From NCBI GenBank assembly GCA_031772625.1, contig CM062815.1, positions 921,422,582-921,486,581 of the forward strand: a DNA stretch of 64,000 bases. Direction: 5' to 3'. The translations under genes were made by a program, and so were the position numbers. The notes beneath the pieces were generated by a model. It was given only the letters and a program-made list of their open reading frames with translations. It did not search any database and was not told the DNA's origin. This document shows, piece after piece, positions 19,111-30,658 of the stretch (the stretch's first letter is position 1; every line of letters begins with the position of its first letter). Origin of the DNA: Pinus tabuliformis. Its lineage: Eukaryota > Streptophyta > Pinopsida > Pinales > Pinaceae.

Positions 19111-20316
19111 ATGGTCAAACTTCCAACAACCCTTCACCCCCAAACAAAAGATGTTGCTCAACAGAGAAAGGATCAAGATGTAGCAGCCATGCTGCTGACA
19201 TTACACAAGCAATTGGTAGAAACAGAAGGACGATTGGTAGCAACAGAGGGTGCATTAGAGGCAGCCCTGAAACAAAAGCAAGGAGAGCAGATACCTCAGC
19301 CCTCTCATCCAGTAATAAATCTTGAGGAGCCTCCTCAAATTATAAGTGCTCCCCTGGTACAAACAACAGAAGCAAGTGCCTCAACCACTGGGCCTCAAGC
19401 CACAGAAAAGGAAGCAGCAGCAGAGCAAGTCCCAGGCCTCGGTATGAGAGATATGATGAAGGAGATGGAAGCTCTTGAAACCCAAATGAATAAGCTGAAG
19501 GATGCCAAAGAAAAGCTGGCCCAGCTGGATGAGAAATATGACAAATCTAAGCAGCAAGTGGCAGAAAAGACCAGGGAAGTTAGGACACTAGAAAGAAGGA
19601 TAAAAGAGCTTGAAAAGGAGCTCACCATGAGCAAGGTCATAACTGAGGTCAAGAAGATCCTGTGGGCTAAGATTGGCCAATCAATCACAGATAAGTGGCA
19701 ATACATAGAGACAATTCGTGAGCAAATGGATCTGCTGAACAGGGCTCATGCTGAAAGTCAAAGGGCCAGAGCCTCTCTGGGAAGTATGCCTGATATTGCT
19801 ACCAGGATGATCAATGTCCTGAATAATAGAACTGGCCTTCAATTGGAAACAATGGGTATCAGGGATGGGACTGACACAATTTTGTTAATCAAAAGGGTGA
19901 ACACCCTCAGAAGCTATGTGCAAACATTAGAAAGAAAGTGCCAAGATATTCAAGTAGAGATCAATGCTTTTGCCACCAAAATCACAGCATTGCATGGCAG
20001 AGGGCTTCCCAGCCTAGTGACCAGTGCAGGAAGACTGTTGTCCCATGAACAGTATGCTAAAAGGGTCAACAATTATGCAACTAATCAGTTGATAGCTACA
20101 ACAAGCAGTCTAGAAGGAGTTGGGCCACCATCAAGGCAAGAGATTTATGATAAATTAGAGAATTTATTCTTCATTGAACATGAAATTAAACACCTTTTTG
20201 AAGTGCCCCCTAATTATTATAATTATACAGAGGCAGATGAGACCCTAATCAAGATAAATAGACATCAAATGCCCACTGATGAGTGGTGGACGAATATGAT
20301 TAAAACCTTGCTTTAA
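19111..20316 (+). CDS. LTR2-borne ORFb, coiled-coil protein of about 401 residues
   Basis: This copy matches 5571-6776 and is open from ATG to stop. Amino-acid differences are scattered (for example KEMEALETQMNKL against KDMEALETQMNEL). The coiled-coil region around residues 110-180 and the WWTNMIKTLL end are kept. It follows the shared TAA and an intervening TCT TTG AGG AAG. Function is unknown. Confidence 0.65.
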   Translation: MVKLPTTLHPQTKDVAQQRKDQDVAAMLLTLHKQLVETEGRLVATEGALEAALKQKQGEQIPQPSHPVINLEEPPQIISAPLVQTTEASASTTGPQATEKEAAAEQVPGLGMRDMMKEMEALETQMNKLKDAKEKLAQLDEKYDKSKQQVAEKTREVRTLERRIKELEKELTMSKVITEVKKILWAKIGQSITDKWQYIETIREQMDLLNRAHAESQRARASLGSMPDIATRMINVLNNRTGLQLETMGIRDGTDTILLIKRVNTLRSYVQTLERKCQDIQVEINAFATKITALHGRGLPSLVTSAGRLLSHEQYAKRVNNYATNQLIATTSSLEGVGPPSRQEIYDKLENLFFIEHEIKHLFEVPPNYYNYTEADETLIKINRHQMPTDEWWTNMIKTLL

Positions 20317-20649
20317 ATCAAGTCTAAATTTGGGTCTAAAAAGTTTTACAACAACAGGAAAACAGTTGAATGAGGTGGACAGTGGCTATGAACAGCTAGA
20401 GCATCATAGATGAGCTGTCCAAATACAGCAGTGCCCTGATGCGGTAGCAAAAAGGCAAAAGCAATCGAAATCACCGCAAGGAGCTCAGATAGCCCATAAA
20501 CCCAAAAGTCAAGAATTTCTGACAAACAACAAACAGCTGTTGTATGTGTATTTAAGTAGCTTTTAATTTTGTAAGAAATATCTTAGAAAGTTGGTAAGAG
20601 CAGTTATTGTGCAATAACTCATTGCTGAGATATTTTTTGTGATATTTTG

Positions 20650-20656
20650 TATATAT
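20650..20656 (+). promoter_or_regulatory. TATA box candidate, LTR2
   Basis: TATATAT is conserved with 7110-7116 of LTR1, in an unchanged block including CACCCCCGCATAG. It is placed downstream of the LTR coding region. Confidence 0.4.
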
Positions 20657-21507
20657 GCACCCCCGCATAGCTTATTGGGGGTTGTTGTTGCTCACTTGTT
20701 CAAAAGAACTTGGCTGTATACTCTCTGAAAGATATAATGAAAAGGAGCTGTTGGTTTCCGAAAGAATGAGTTTGGCTTGGACATGATGTGATGAAACAAT
20801 TGACTGCTACAGGATTCTCGTGTTATTGCGTGATACAATAAGTGTTCTCTAACTGTATTTATGTTTCATTTCTTGCATAATCTATCTGTGATGTATGGTA
20901 ATTAGTCTTGGTAGAAAAGAAAAAGAATAGTTCAGGATTTGTCCACTAAGAACACCCTAAACTCAATCTTTACTACTAAACATGTTTTCTCCAGGGTTAG
21001 CTGCAACTATGGAATTCTTAAATGCTCCTATTTGCTCTAATCAGATGATAAGTCTATATTCAGTAATTCTCATTTGCTGCTGATTATGATTTGTCTGTTA
21101 TTCCCTGTTACACTGTGAAAGAACTCTTAATTGCCTTTTACTGGTGTAATTTATACTGTTTCTTGTCCAAAATCAAAGTTTGTATCATGAATACCCATCT
21201 GGCCCTGCAGTGAACCTCTCTTTATCACATATATCAAATGCTATTCATTTCTGGACTCCACATGCCCAATGGATTGAACTCTCTTTTGCACTTGCTTGCC
21301 CTTCTTTGAACAATAGCCTACAACCAAAATTCAAACAAAACTCTCACTTCATAACTAGCCTAAAATCTTCAAAAAACAAAGTTAAAACTAAAAAGAGAGA
21401 GCCCTCTCTTATTACAGGTAGGCTAGAACCTGTAATCCAAAGCTTGGTTAGTGGTTACCCCGGCCGTATTCCCTTAGGAGTCAAAGGGAACATCCTGGGT
21501 GTTAAAA

Positions 21508-22114
21508 TTACCCAAGTCCTTACTAGTATTCCAATGTTAGTTAATTATTTTAGCCTACTTGCGTGCTTTAAATTATACTTAACAACATAAATCATTCATA
21601 CAGGTGCACGTAGTAAATAAACAATATATTTGAAATTCATATCAAACATTCATTAATCCAAGAACAAATACAAAAATCGATATAAAAATTCTCTTTATTA
21701 ATCCCTTCTTCGGTTACAGACTCGACTCCACCCTGCGTACTCAGCAGCAGGGGTCCGCGCACTTAGCTACAGTCGACTAGGCCTCTGCGCACTCAGCTGC
21801 AGAGCCTTCTCCTACTCTACAACCCAAAGACACACTTCACTTAGTCACTTAGATTCTCCCTATCTCTCTTGCTCTATTATTCTCTCTCCTTTACACTTAG
21901 AGCCTCGCTCTATTTATACAATCCCATGGTTCGCAGACCATGGGTAGGTCTATCCAGCCGATATTACATTACAAAAATAGGGTGGATAACCCTGTGACTC
22001 TATCATACATTTCGCACTCCGCGCCTGCAATTCGTGGAGTGTTTACAACAATATTGGGTCAAAACGTGGGATTTAAGCCCCAAAATATGTCTTGGGGGGG
22101 ATTCCATGCCCAAC
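21508..22114 (-). mobile_element. LTR fragment H, right piece
   Basis: This is the other part of the LTR begun at 1-222. It resembles D LTRs in landmarks: CTCTTTATT, repeated GCGCACTCAGCTGCAG-type segments, CAATCCCATGGTTCGCAGACC, and the end CCCAACA (minus-strand LTR start TGTTGGG). The minus strand carries TATAAATA (21911-21918). It is interrupted by the A/B array. The five bases after the end, TTTCA (22115-22119), would be the target duplication to look for to the left of the window. Confidence 0.75.
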
Positions 22115-22375
22115 ATTTCATTAGTGCAATATAACTAACTTCAAGTCCTGATGCATACAGATATCATGCAAAATATTATGGAAAATCATGAATTTATGTG
22201 CTTAGCAAAAGGTTTAATAATAATAAAGACAAGTCATTATGGAATATTTTTCCTTTATTATAGTACCTCCCACAACTGAGGGATGACTGCTTATGGTCAT
22301 ATCAAGTCATGTCACATGAATTATTAATCAATTCCACAAAGTTGATCGGGGAAATACCTAGTGACTTACCTTGAT
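22115..22375 (-). other. Downstream part of element F, nothing coding seen
   Basis: This is AT-rich DNA between the end of LTR H and the minisatellite. On the minus strand, GTGGGAGGT near 22265-22275 could be the purine primer before the F 3' LTR, which LTR H would then have cut. No second F LTR is available to confirm this. Confidence 0.3.
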
Positions 22376-22800
22376 GGAGTAAAAACAGTGGAGGAGTAAC
22401 AACATCAGAGGGAGTAATAACACCCGAGGAATAACAACATTGGGGGAGTAACAACACCCGAGGAGTAACAACACTGCTTGAAAACTTAGACAAAATCACA
22501 ACGGAGTAATAGAACCAGAGGAGTAACAACACTGGGTACTTAGATGAAAATTGCGACAGAGTAACAACACCAGAGGAGTAACAACACCAGAGTAATTAGA
22601 CAAAAGTCACGACAGAGTAACAACACCGTAGGAGTAAAAACATTAGAGGAGTTACAACACCAATGAATTACTTAGTCAAAATCACCACGATCAGAGTAAC
22701 AACACTGGAGGAGCAACAACACCAGTGCAGTACTTAGACAAAATTGCCATCGTCAGGGTAACATCACCGGAGGAGTAACAATGCTAGTGAGGTACCTACA
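22376..22800. repeat. Hierarchical minisatellite in element F
   Basis: Imperfect units of about 16 bp around GGAGTAACAACACC recur more than fifteen times. Over them lies a longer period of about 60 bp, marked by ACTTAGACAAAATCAC-type segments near 22485, 22537, 22590, 22664 and 22731. It lies between the integrase end of F and its expected 3' LTR. The units are diverged, so the array is old. Confidence 0.75.
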
Positions 22801-22830
22801 AGAAAAATATTGATAGAGTAGTAACAACAA

Positions 22831-22938
<108 letters not shown>

Positions 22939-22972
22939 GGGTGTAGAGGAGGAATTCCCTGTACTAATGACT

Positions 22973-23309
22973 TCAAAACTAGAGTTATCAGAGAGATATT
23001 TAATAAAGGAGTCTCTTGAAGCTGGATGATGATATAATCTGAGACGATGTACATTTGCGATCAAAGGAGTATGTGCCTCATCAATTTTTATAAGTATAAG
23101 AGTCCCATTATCAAACATCATGTCAACTTCATATGGTCCCATCCACCTGGAGCAGAGTGTTCCCTTAAAATCCTCGAATCGAGAATCATAGAGTAATGCC
23201 CAATCTACTCTTTGAAAGACCTTTTCTTAATGAATTTATCATGCCATTTAGTTCGTTGCTGCTAGATTGCAGCAGTATTCTGGACAACTACCAAAAAAAT
23301 TTCATCCAA
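22973..23309 (-). pseudogene. Integrase C-terminal part of element F
   Basis: On the minus strand this continues the integrase interrupted at 41320. Landmarks are KWHDKFIKKRSF, MGPYEVDMMFDNGT and HRLRLYHHP, the usual end of an OTA gypsy integrase. Stops and frame changes are present (for example TAG in the segment after the insertion site). It is separated from the rest of F by the 18-kb element D. Reading minus from 41320 and resuming at 23314 restores the frame across the duplicated CTCAT. Confidence 0.8.
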
Positions 23310-23314
23310 CTCAT
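23310..23314. repeat. Target-site duplication CTCAT, left of element D
   Basis: CTCAT precedes the D LTR here and follows the other D LTR at 41315-41319. It is an exact 5-bp duplication, as gypsy integrases make. Confidence 0.9.
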
Positions 23315-24321
23315 TGTTGGCTTGATGGACCCTGACCCAGGTTCAACATTAATTAGGCAAGAAAATCCCTACACTATTGGCCCTTTCAGCATCAATCTGC
23401 GGAGTGCGGACTGAAGTCTCACCCGAAGCAGTATGGGGTGATGTGGAAACCAAGTTTCTGCACCCTGAGATGGTTGTGATGTCATTTTATACCCTAACTC
23501 TTCCTTTGCATAGATTGATAAGACCTTTAGGGCTGATCACTTTACTTCCCTTAGTCGTCCTCTAGACCTCTGCGAAGGTTTATGATCGTCCTTTGCATAC
23601 CCTAAATAGGTAGATTAGGCACTTAAGCGCCTTTGTAATTATTCTTACTTTTGTATTTACCCAGATTAGCTTAAGTATTGGACAACCTTAACATGTGTTA
23701 TGTTTGTCTTCACATAAACAGATATTCCTACTTGCGTTTATATAACAAAGAGGAACATACAGATTCGTGCATCAATACAACACTAAAGCATAAACCCAGT
23801 ATTCATCACAACATAATCGCATACATTTATAACAAAATTAAAATAGCTCATACAAATGTAATTCTAGAATAACTCTCTTTATTGATAATTCAGGTCTTCA
23901 GTACAGACTCTAACTACCCTGCGCACACAGCTGCAAGGGTCCACGCACTCAGTTTCAGGCTTCTACCCTAGGCCTTTTTGCACTCAGCTATAGAGCCTCT
24001 TCCCTACTCTAAGACTCTCGCTCTTAGCTCTCACAGACCCACTACATCAATTCACACTTAGATCATCAACTGAACTCCTAAAGACTCTTCTAGGACTTCC
24101 TTTTTGTGCAATCCCATGGTCCGCAGACCATGGGTAGATCTCCTAAACCCGACATGATTTGCATAAACAAAGGGCGGAAACCCTTAATGAATCTTTACAA
24201 CTTCGTGCTCCATGACCAAAAAATGCAGAGACTTTACATTATTTTATACAAAACTTGGGCTTTCTGCCCCAAAAATTGGCTTTTAACCCCAAAATTGATT
24301 CTAGGGGACTTATTCCCAACA
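23315..24321 (-). mobile_element. 3' LTR of element D (1,007 bp)
   Basis: It matches 40308-41314 along its whole length with many substitutions, so D is fairly old. Minus-strand ends are TGTTGGGAA and AACA. Inside, the segments GCGCACACAGCTGCAAGG and CCATGGTCCGCAGACC recur in H. Short plus-strand open frames here (for example 24106-24375) are not genes. Confidence 0.9.
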
Positions 24322-24759
24322 GGTCCCCAATACAAATATGGTGACTCGCCCTTGAGTCACTCTGTTGGCGCGTAGATCTTGTCACAAAGACCTCCTAGCT
24401 CCACTTGTACCACTACAACTTTGGTGGTACACTCTGTCACTGCCTTCTTTACCTACTCGACCAACTGCTCCGCCGCTGGTTCTGCGCTATCTGTCTGTAT
24501 TTTCTGCTGTGTTTCTTATAGACTGGCTAGTTTTACTTCAATGGTGGCCATGAGCACATATGCTTCATCTAGCCAAGGCTTCAATAGGGCCTTCAGTAAT
24601 GCCTCCTTGTTGTGTGTTGCGTCCACCTGTTCCTTAAGTGCCTTGCTTCCTGCAGCTTCACCAACCTTTGTGTGATGGCGACGGTGCGTGCCATCGCTTT
24701 AACCTCGTCATATCTCTACTTTAGTTCTTACGCCTCTATTTACAACCTCTGTACGTTGG
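24322..24759 (-). pseudogene. C-terminal piece of the extra ORF of element D
   Basis: On the minus strand, after the E insertion site, reading gives helical Lys/Glu/Ala-rich sequence (DEVKAMARTVAITQRL, EALLKALLKPWLDEA, ATIEVKLASL) with several in-frame TAA/TAG stops, mostly where CAA/CAG would fit. It belongs with 30659-33428. The segment ends near the D 3' LTR, whose purine-rich neighbour GGGGACC lies against TGTTGGG. Confidence 0.6.
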
Positions 24760-24764
24760 GATCC
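24760..24764. repeat. Target-site duplication GATCC, left of element E
   Basis: GATCC here and at 30654-30658 flanks element E exactly. Confidence 0.95.
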
Positions 24765-25096
24765 TGTTGGGTCCCTATAATACTAGTGATTACCCCATTA
24801 CTATTTTAGTTATACCCCTTATTTATATTGTTGTGCCCCTATTACCCCCATATTGTTATTTCTGTGCCCCATAGAATCCCTCTATTGTTATTTTTGTGGC
24901 TTTATATTATTATTGTTAGGTCGACTGGATTATATTGTGACTCCTAGACTCCTATATATAGAAAGGAGGTTTTGTCATTTGTATCATCCAAGAATTGTTC
25001 ATTTATGTAATGTAAAGGAGGTTGCCCCCTCGAAGAGGCTGAATTCTAAGGCATTGATCTATCTTTTCTATCTTTTCTTGAACTGGTTTCATAACA
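24765..25096 (+). mobile_element. 5' LTR of chromovirus E (332 bp)
   Basis: It starts TGTTGGGTCC and ends CATAACA, with its partner at 30326-30653. Only a handful of substitutions and two small indels are seen, so E is young relative to D. A short TATATATAG motif at 24953-24961 may be the TATA box. LTRs of about 330 bp fit the Reina group of chromoviruses. Confidence 0.95.
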
Positions 25097-25763
25097 TTTC
25101 GTATCAGAGCTTTGGATTCTAGGGTTTCGCTACTCCAAACAGGTCATCGTGCAATTTTAGCTATAACGTTTTTTCTGTGATGTTTCAGAAGTTGCAAAAA
25201 AAACCCATTTGAGAAGAAATCGCGCTGAACCTTGGGTCCGAATTTCAGAGCTTTTTGCGTGATATATGCGGAGATATGATTTGAGGAAGTTGGTCTTTTT
25301 GCAGACTCCTGAATTACATTCAAAACAGGTGACCTGGGGAAAATCGTCATAACTTTCTCTCTGGGGATCGGATTGAAATTTCGTAAGAAGGTACAGAAGG
25401 AGGACGAACTATAGTTTCGTTTGTGTGTGTTTCAGATTCAAAGGTTGAAACAGTGACTCATGGCACGTCGTACAAGTTTGCTCTACTGAACCAGTCTAAA
25501 AACAGGTCACTGTGGGAGATTTCACATAACTCTTCCTTGGAGAATCCAATTTGGCTCAGACTTGTGGCATTGGAAAGAGGACGCAGAAGGCTACTACAGG
25601 TAGCAATTTCAAAATTGGATAATCTGAAATTACAGAGATACATCAGATTCAATATCAGGCTTCTATAAAGTGAAAAAATGTGTGTAGTTTTTTTTTTAAT
25701 TTTTGTGTAAGCTTGGTTTAACGAAATTCAAAGGGCATAGTAAATCATTATTATCGGTAACTG
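25097..25763 (+). other. Leader of element E with primer binding site
   Basis: TATCAGAGC at 25102-25110 is the core of the usual tRNA-iMet primer site (normally TGGTATCAGAGC; here the first bases read TTCG). The rest, about 650 bp, contains no convincing gene; short open frames there lack recognisable domains. Confidence 0.7.
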
Positions 25764-26740
25764 ATGCCCCAAGGAAATAAAATGCAAACACCTAGTAAGG
25801 AACCTGAAAGCTCTAGCATGAACCATGAAGAAGAGGAAGATATGCTACATGATATATCAAAATTACAAGAACAAGTGCAACAAATGTCACGCTCACAAAA
25901 GCTAGCAGAAGCCAAGATAAGTGGCGTGGAATCTAAGATAAATGGCTTGGAATATAGGATAAATGGCGTGGAATCTAAGATAAAGGGCATGGAAGCTAAG
26001 ATGGATGATTTGAAGACAGATTTGAAGAGAGACATGACAGATTTGAAGATAGATATGAAGACAGACATGGAAGAATTGAAGAAGTTGCTACAAGAAAGGG
26101 TCACTAATGGTGAAAAGGTAGTAAAGGAAACTCATGATGAGAACAAAAGAAATGTTAATCATGATTCCATAGACGCTAATGTTGGATCGAAGAATCACCA
26201 TATTCCAAAAATCGATATGAGGAAGTTTGATGGCAAGGATCCCGCCACATGGATATTACAGATGGAGCAATTCTTCGATCTCAATAATGTGCAAAACGCA
26301 CAAAAGGTACGTATGGAAACTGTATATTTGGAACCAAATCAGTTTGTATGGTATCAATGGCTTTGCTCTCATAAAAAATTTATCACTTGGGCAATTTTTA
26401 CGGAAGAATTGATAGCACATTATGAAGATACAAAAAGCAACACTTTTTTTAGCCAATTGATAAGTCTCAAACAAAAGGGTTCAGTAATGGAGCACATTGA
26501 GGAGTTCCAAAAATTGAACATAAGGGTAAAAGATATTCCAGAGGAGCATAGGATTGATGTGTTCATAGGGTCTTTAAAGGATAATATCCAACATGATGTC
26601 GCCTTTGGGAACCTGATTCATTAGAGAAGGCATTCAGGTTAGCAAGAAAAATGGAAAGCAAAATTATGGCAACCAGGAAGCATACCACTCACAACTATAA
26701 AGACGGAAGTGTTGTTGCCCCTAGTCTTCCACAACTATAA
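25764..26740 (+). pseudogene. gag: Gag of chromovirus E (frameshifted)
   Basis: The frame opens at ATG 25764. Residues 50-110 are a heptad coiled coil made of 21-bp repeats (KISGVES, KINGLEY, RINGVES). A capsid-like part follows (MRKFDGKDPATWILQMEQFF, QLISLKQKGSVMEHIEEFQKL). The frame ends at TAG 26622-26624 because of a one-base indel near 26600; the next frame gives EPDSLEKAFRLARKMES to about 26737. A second shift leads into the zinc knuckle at the start of pol. Confidence 0.85.
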
Positions 26741-26742
26741 GG

Positions 26743-29700
26743 TTGACACCACAAAAATTGGAAGAAAAAAGAGCAAAAGGGCTTTGTTACAGTTGTGATA
26801 GCAAATACACTAAAGGTCATAAGTGTGCTGAGAAGAAATTATTCTACATAGATTGTGAAGAGGAAGAAGAAAAGGAGCAAGAAAGGTCAAAAGAAGAAGA
26901 TATACTTCAGGAACAAAGCCTAGATGAAGAACAAATAAATCCGACCATATCTTGTAATGCATTGGCGGGAATTACCACTCCTCAAACCATCAAGATAGAA
27001 GGACAAATCAAGAAGAAAAAGGTAATAGTGTTGATTGATTCAGGAAGCACCCACAATTTTATTCATTGTAAGGTAGCAAAAGAATTGAATTGCTTCCTAT
27101 ATCCAGCACCAGAGTGTCAAGTGATGATTGCAAATGGAGGAACAATAAATTTCTCTGGAAAGTGCCATAATATCAAGCTATCCATGGGAGAATATGTATT
27201 GACTAGCCCAATGCTTTCCATTCCAATGGGAGGTGCTGATGTTGTACTAGGAGTCCAATGGCTACAATCCTTGGGTACAATAGCTTTTAATTTTCAAGAA
27301 CTTTTCATCAAATTTTCTACGGAAGGAAAGGAAGTTGAATTAAGGGGTATTGCAGGGAAACAAAGAAAGATAATCAGCTCTAATGGTATGACAAAGCTTC
27401 TAAAAAAGGAGCAAAGAGGTGTAATTGCACAATTATGTTCGCTAGATGTTTCCACATTGGAATCATCTATTTCTCCAGATCTCCAAAAAGTCCTGGACAA
27501 TCATTCCAAGGTATTTGAGACTCCCAAGGGTCTCCCACCTATGCGTGATCATGATCATGCTATTCATCTGATTCCAGGAAGTGTTCCTCCAAACATCAGG
27601 CCGTACAGATATCCCTATGTCCAAAAAAGTGAAATTGAACGTATGGTTGCAGAAATGCTAGAGGCTGGTATAATTCAACCGAGTCAAAGTTCTTTCTCAG
27701 CTCCAGTAGTATTGGTGCACAAGAAGGATGGATCATGGCGCATGTGTCCGGATTATAGGGAGCTCAACAAGCTCACTATTAAAGATAAGTTCCCCATTCC
27801 TGTTATTGATGAATTACTGGATGAATTGCATGGATCAATTTACTTCACCAAGTTGGATCTTCGTTCGGGATATCATCAAATCAGAATGAAGATTGAAGAC
27901 ATTCCGAAAACGGCATTTAGAACTCATGAGGGTCATTATGAATTTTTGGTCATGCCTTTTGGCCTTACCAATGCACCTTCAACATTTCAAGGTTTGATGA
28001 ATTCAATTTTCAAACCATTCCTTAGAAAATTTGTGTTAGTATTTTTTGATGATATACTAATCTACAGCAAGTCTTGGAAGGATCATGTTGAACATGTTGA
28101 CAGGGTGCTACAACTATTGGAGGAGAAACAATTATATGCAAAAAGATCCAAATGTTTCTTTGGAGTCCAGGAGGTGGAATATTTGGGTCATATTGTATCT
28201 CATGAAGGAGTTAAGGTAGACCCTAGCAAAATTAAAGCCATTAAGGAATGGAAAATCCCCACATCCATAAAGCATCTGCGAGGATTTCTTGGGTTGACAG
28301 GGTATTATCGCAAGTTTGTTAAGAATTATGGGAGAATAGCAGCACCTCTAACAACATTATTGAAGAAAGATTCATTTTCATGGACTCCGGAAGCAACAAA
28401 GGCCTTTGAACATCTTAAAGAGGCAATGTGCCAAGCACCGGTCTTAGCTACACCGGACTTCACAAAAACCTTTATTGTGGAATGTGATGCTTCAGGAAAT
28501 GGAATTGGTGCTGTTCTAATGCAAGATGAAAGACCCATTGCTTTTGAAAGTCGTCCAATCAAGGGAAAGTTTTTAAGCAAAGCTATTTATGAGAAGGAAA
28601 TGTTGGCAATACTCCATGCACTTAAGAAATGGCGACCCTACCTAATGGGAAGACACTTCAAGGTAAAAACGGATCATGATAGCCTTAAATACTTTTTAGA
28701 ACAAAGATTATCCTCTGAAGAGCAACAAAAGTGGGTCACAAAGATGTTGGGTTATGACTTTGAAATCATCTACAAAAAAGGGAAGCAAAATGTGGTGGCA
28801 GATGCACTCTCAAGAAAGGATGAGGATGTGGAAGCATTGTTGTGTGCCATTTCTATTATCCAACCAGATTGGATAAACGAAGCAAGGGAGGAATGGAAGA
28901 ATGACGAAGAAGTGTGGGCACTTATTCAAAAGCTACAACAAGATTCCAGTACTTCTGATACATTTAGCTGGCAAAATGATTCGTTATGGTACAAAGATCG
29001 CTTATACCTCTGTAAGAATTCCCAGCTAAAACAAAAGATTCTTATGGAATTGCACACTTCTCCCTTAGGAGGGCACTCAGGATTTTTAAAAACTTACCAC
29101 AGGGTTAAGAAGGAATTTTTTTGGGATGGCCTTAAATCAGATATTCAAAAGTTTGTGGCGGAATGTTTGGTTTGCCAGCAAAATAAAGTTGAAACAATTA
29201 AGACACCGGGTCTATTACAACCTTTATCCATTCCAAGCCAACGTTGGGAGGAGGTTTCAATGGATTTTATCACAGGTTTACCCAAGTCTGAGGGAAAGAG
29301 TGTCATCATGGTGGTAGTTGACAGACTTACCAAGTATGCACACTTTTGTGCATTATCACATCCATTTAAAGCCAGTACAGTTTCTACTGCATTTATGGAA
29401 ACAGTTCAAAAGCTACATGGAAACCCAAAGATTATTGTAAGTGACAGAGATCCCATTTTCACTGGAAATTTTTGGACAAAATTATTTTCTTGTCTTGGTA
29501 CTCAGTTAGCTCATAGCTCATCTTATCATCCTCAATCTGATGGGCAAACTGAGATAGTAAACAAATGTTTGGAAGGATATCTTCGTTGCTTTGTATCTGA
29601 TAAACAGACACAATGGGTCAAATGGTTGCCTCTGGCTGAATGGTGGTATAACACTTCCTTCCATACAGCAACAAAAATGACCCCATTTATGGCACTTTAT

Positions 29701-30435
29701 GGGTATCAACCACCATCCATCACATCATATTTAAGAGAAAATTCTAAGGTTCAGGCAGTGGAACATCACATCGAACATCAACAACAAGTCCTCCAACTCT
29801 TAAAGGATAACCTCGTGTTGGCACAAAATAGAATGAAACAACAGGCAGATCAACATCGCAGTGAAAGAAGTTTTGATGTAGGTGATTGGGTATTCCTACG
29901 GCTACAACCATATAAGAAAATGTCCCTAAAGCAAGCTAAGAAGGATAATAAATTATCACCAAAGTATTATGGTCCATACAAGGTGTTGCAAAAGATTGGT
30001 ACTATGGCATACAAATTGGAGCTTCCTGCAGCTTCTCGATTGCACCCAGTTTTCCATGTTTCATGTTTAAAGAAGGTTATAGGTGACAAGCTCCCAATTC
30101 AAACAATATTGCCAGAACTTGACGAAGAAGGAAAAATTATATTGGAACCGGAAGCAGTCACAGAAACAAGAACTCGACAGCTACGAAATCGATCAATTTC
30201 AGAGTATCTTATCAAGTGGAAGAACTTATCCGCTGAAGATTCCACATGGGAGGATGAGAATTTTATGCAGAAGTATCCAGAATACTCAAGCGTTGAGGAC
30301 AACACTTTTTTGAAGGAGAGGGGCATGTTGGGTCCCTATAATACTAGTGATTACCCCATTACTATTGTAGTTATACCCCTTATTTATATTGTTGTGCCCC
30401 TATTACCCCCATATTGTTATTTCTGTGCCCCATAG
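26743..30435 (+). CDS. pol: Pol polyprotein of chromovirus E, with chromodomain
   Basis: This is the longest unbroken pol in the window, about 1,230 codons. Order: degenerate zinc knuckle ([14 protein letters not shown]); protease [11 protein letters not shown] (about 27030); RT with [12 protein letters not shown] and FFDDILIYS (about 28045); RNase H with [12 protein letters not shown], and DHDSLKYFL; integrase zinc finger ([10 protein letters not shown] ... CLVCQQNK), core D, D, E ([30 protein letters not shown]); and a C-terminal chromodomain-like segment ([19 protein letters not shown], about 30200-30265). This order with a chromodomain defines a chromovirus; short LTRs point to Reina. The frame has no ATG at its start (TTG 26743), as expected after the frameshifts. 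It ends at 30435, inside the 3' LTR. Confidence 0.95.
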   Translation: MTPQKLEEKRAKGLCYSCDSKYTKGHKCAEKKLFYIDCEEEEEKEQERSKEEDILQEQSLDEEQINPTISCNALAGITTPQTIKIEGQIKKKKVIVLIDSGSTHNFIHCKVAKELNCFLYPAPECQVMIANGGTINFSGKCHNIKLSMGEYVLTSPMLSIPMGGADVVLGVQWLQSLGTIAFNFQELFIKFSTEGKEVELRGIAGKQRKIISSNGMTKLLKKEQRGVIAQLCSLDVSTLESSISPDLQKVLDNHSKVFETPKGLPPMRDHDHAIHLIPGSVPPNIRPYRYPYVQKSEIERMVAEMLEAGIIQPSQSSFSAPVVLVHKKDGSWRMCPDYRELNKLTIKDKFPIPVIDELLDELHGSIYFTKLDLRSGYHQIRMKIEDIPKTAFRTHEGHYEFLVMPFGLTNAPSTFQGLMNSIFKPFLRKFVLVFFDDILIYSKSWKDHVEHVDRVLQLLEEKQLYAKRSKCFFGVQEVEYLGHIVSHEGVKVDPSKIKAIKEWKIPTSIKHLRGFLGLTGYYRKFVKNYGRIAAPLTTLLKKDSFSWTPEATKAFEHLKEAMCQAPVLATPDFTKTFIVECDASGNGIGAVLMQDERPIAFESRPIKGKFLSKAIYEKEMLAILHALKKWRPYLMGRHFKVKTDHDSLKYFLEQRLSSEEQQKWVTKMLGYDFEIIYKKGKQNVVADALSRKDEDVEALLCAISIIQPDWINEAREEWKNDEEVWALIQKLQQDSSTSDTFSWQNDSLWYKDRLYLCKNSQLKQKILMELHTSPLGGHSGFLKTYHRVKKEFFWDGLKSDIQKFVAECLVCQQNKVETIKTPGLLQPLSIPSQRWEEVSMDFITGLPKSEGKSVIMVVVDRLTKYAHFCALSHPFKASTVSTAFMETVQKLHGNPKIIVSDRDPIFTGNFWTKLFSCLGTQLAHSSSYHPQSDGQTEIVNKCLEGYLRCFVSDKQTQWVKWLPLAEWWYNTSFHTATKMTPFMALYGYQPPSITSYLRENSKVQAVEHHIEHQQQVLQLLKDNLVLAQNRMKQQADQHRSERSFDVGDWVFLRLQPYKKMSLKQAKKDNKLSPKYYGPYKVLQKIGTMAYKLELPAASRLHPVFHVSCLKKVIGDKLPIQTILPELDEEGKIILEPEAVTETRTRQLRNRSISEYLIKWKNLSAEDSTWEDENFMQKYPEYSSVEDNTFLKERGMLGPYNTSDYPITIVVIPLIYIVVPLLPPYCYFCAP
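30312..30323 (+). other. Polypurine tract of element E
   Basis: GAAGGAGAGGGG, then CA, then the LTR start TGTTGGG. It lies inside the pol reading frame (FLKERGM). Confidence 0.9.
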
Positions 30436-30653
30436 AATCCCTCTATTGTTATTTTTGTGGCTTTATATTATTATTGTTAGGTCGGCTGGATTATATTGTG
30501 ACTCCTTAGACTCCTATATATAGAAAGGAGGTTTTGTCATTTGTATCATCCAAGAATTGTTCATTTATGTAATGTAAAGGAGGTTGCCCCCTCGAAGAGG
30601 CTGAATTCTAAGGCGTTGATCTATCTTTTCTTGAGCGAGCTGGTTTCATAATA
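30326..30653 (+). mobile_element. 3' LTR of chromovirus E (328 bp)
   Basis: This is the partner of 24765-25096. It ends CATAATA (CATAACA in the 5' LTR). GATCC follows at 30654-30658, completing the target-site duplication. The first 110 bp are also read by the end of pol. Confidence 0.95.
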
Positions 30654-30658
30654 GATCC

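Larger units (their letters stand above)
14640..21507 (+). mobile_element. LTR2 of the Tat-like gypsy array (6,868 bp)
   Basis: This is the near-identical partner of LTR1. It starts TGTTAGC and ends GTTAAAA; LTR1 ends GTTAACA, so one base of the terminal CA is mutated. Differences from LTR1 are scattered single changes and small indels, including a 4-base loss near 18211 and several in the GC-rich part. Directly after it the DNA changes to LTR fragment H (TTACCCAAG). Confidence 0.9.

Noticed and set aside
22376-22800. CRISPR-like spacing of repeats
   Set aside because: Units are tandem and diverged, spacers are themselves repeats, and the context is a plant retroelement.
24106-24675. Plus-strand open frames in and beside the D 3' LTR
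   Set aside because: They lie antisense to LTR D and to its extra ORF and show no domain.
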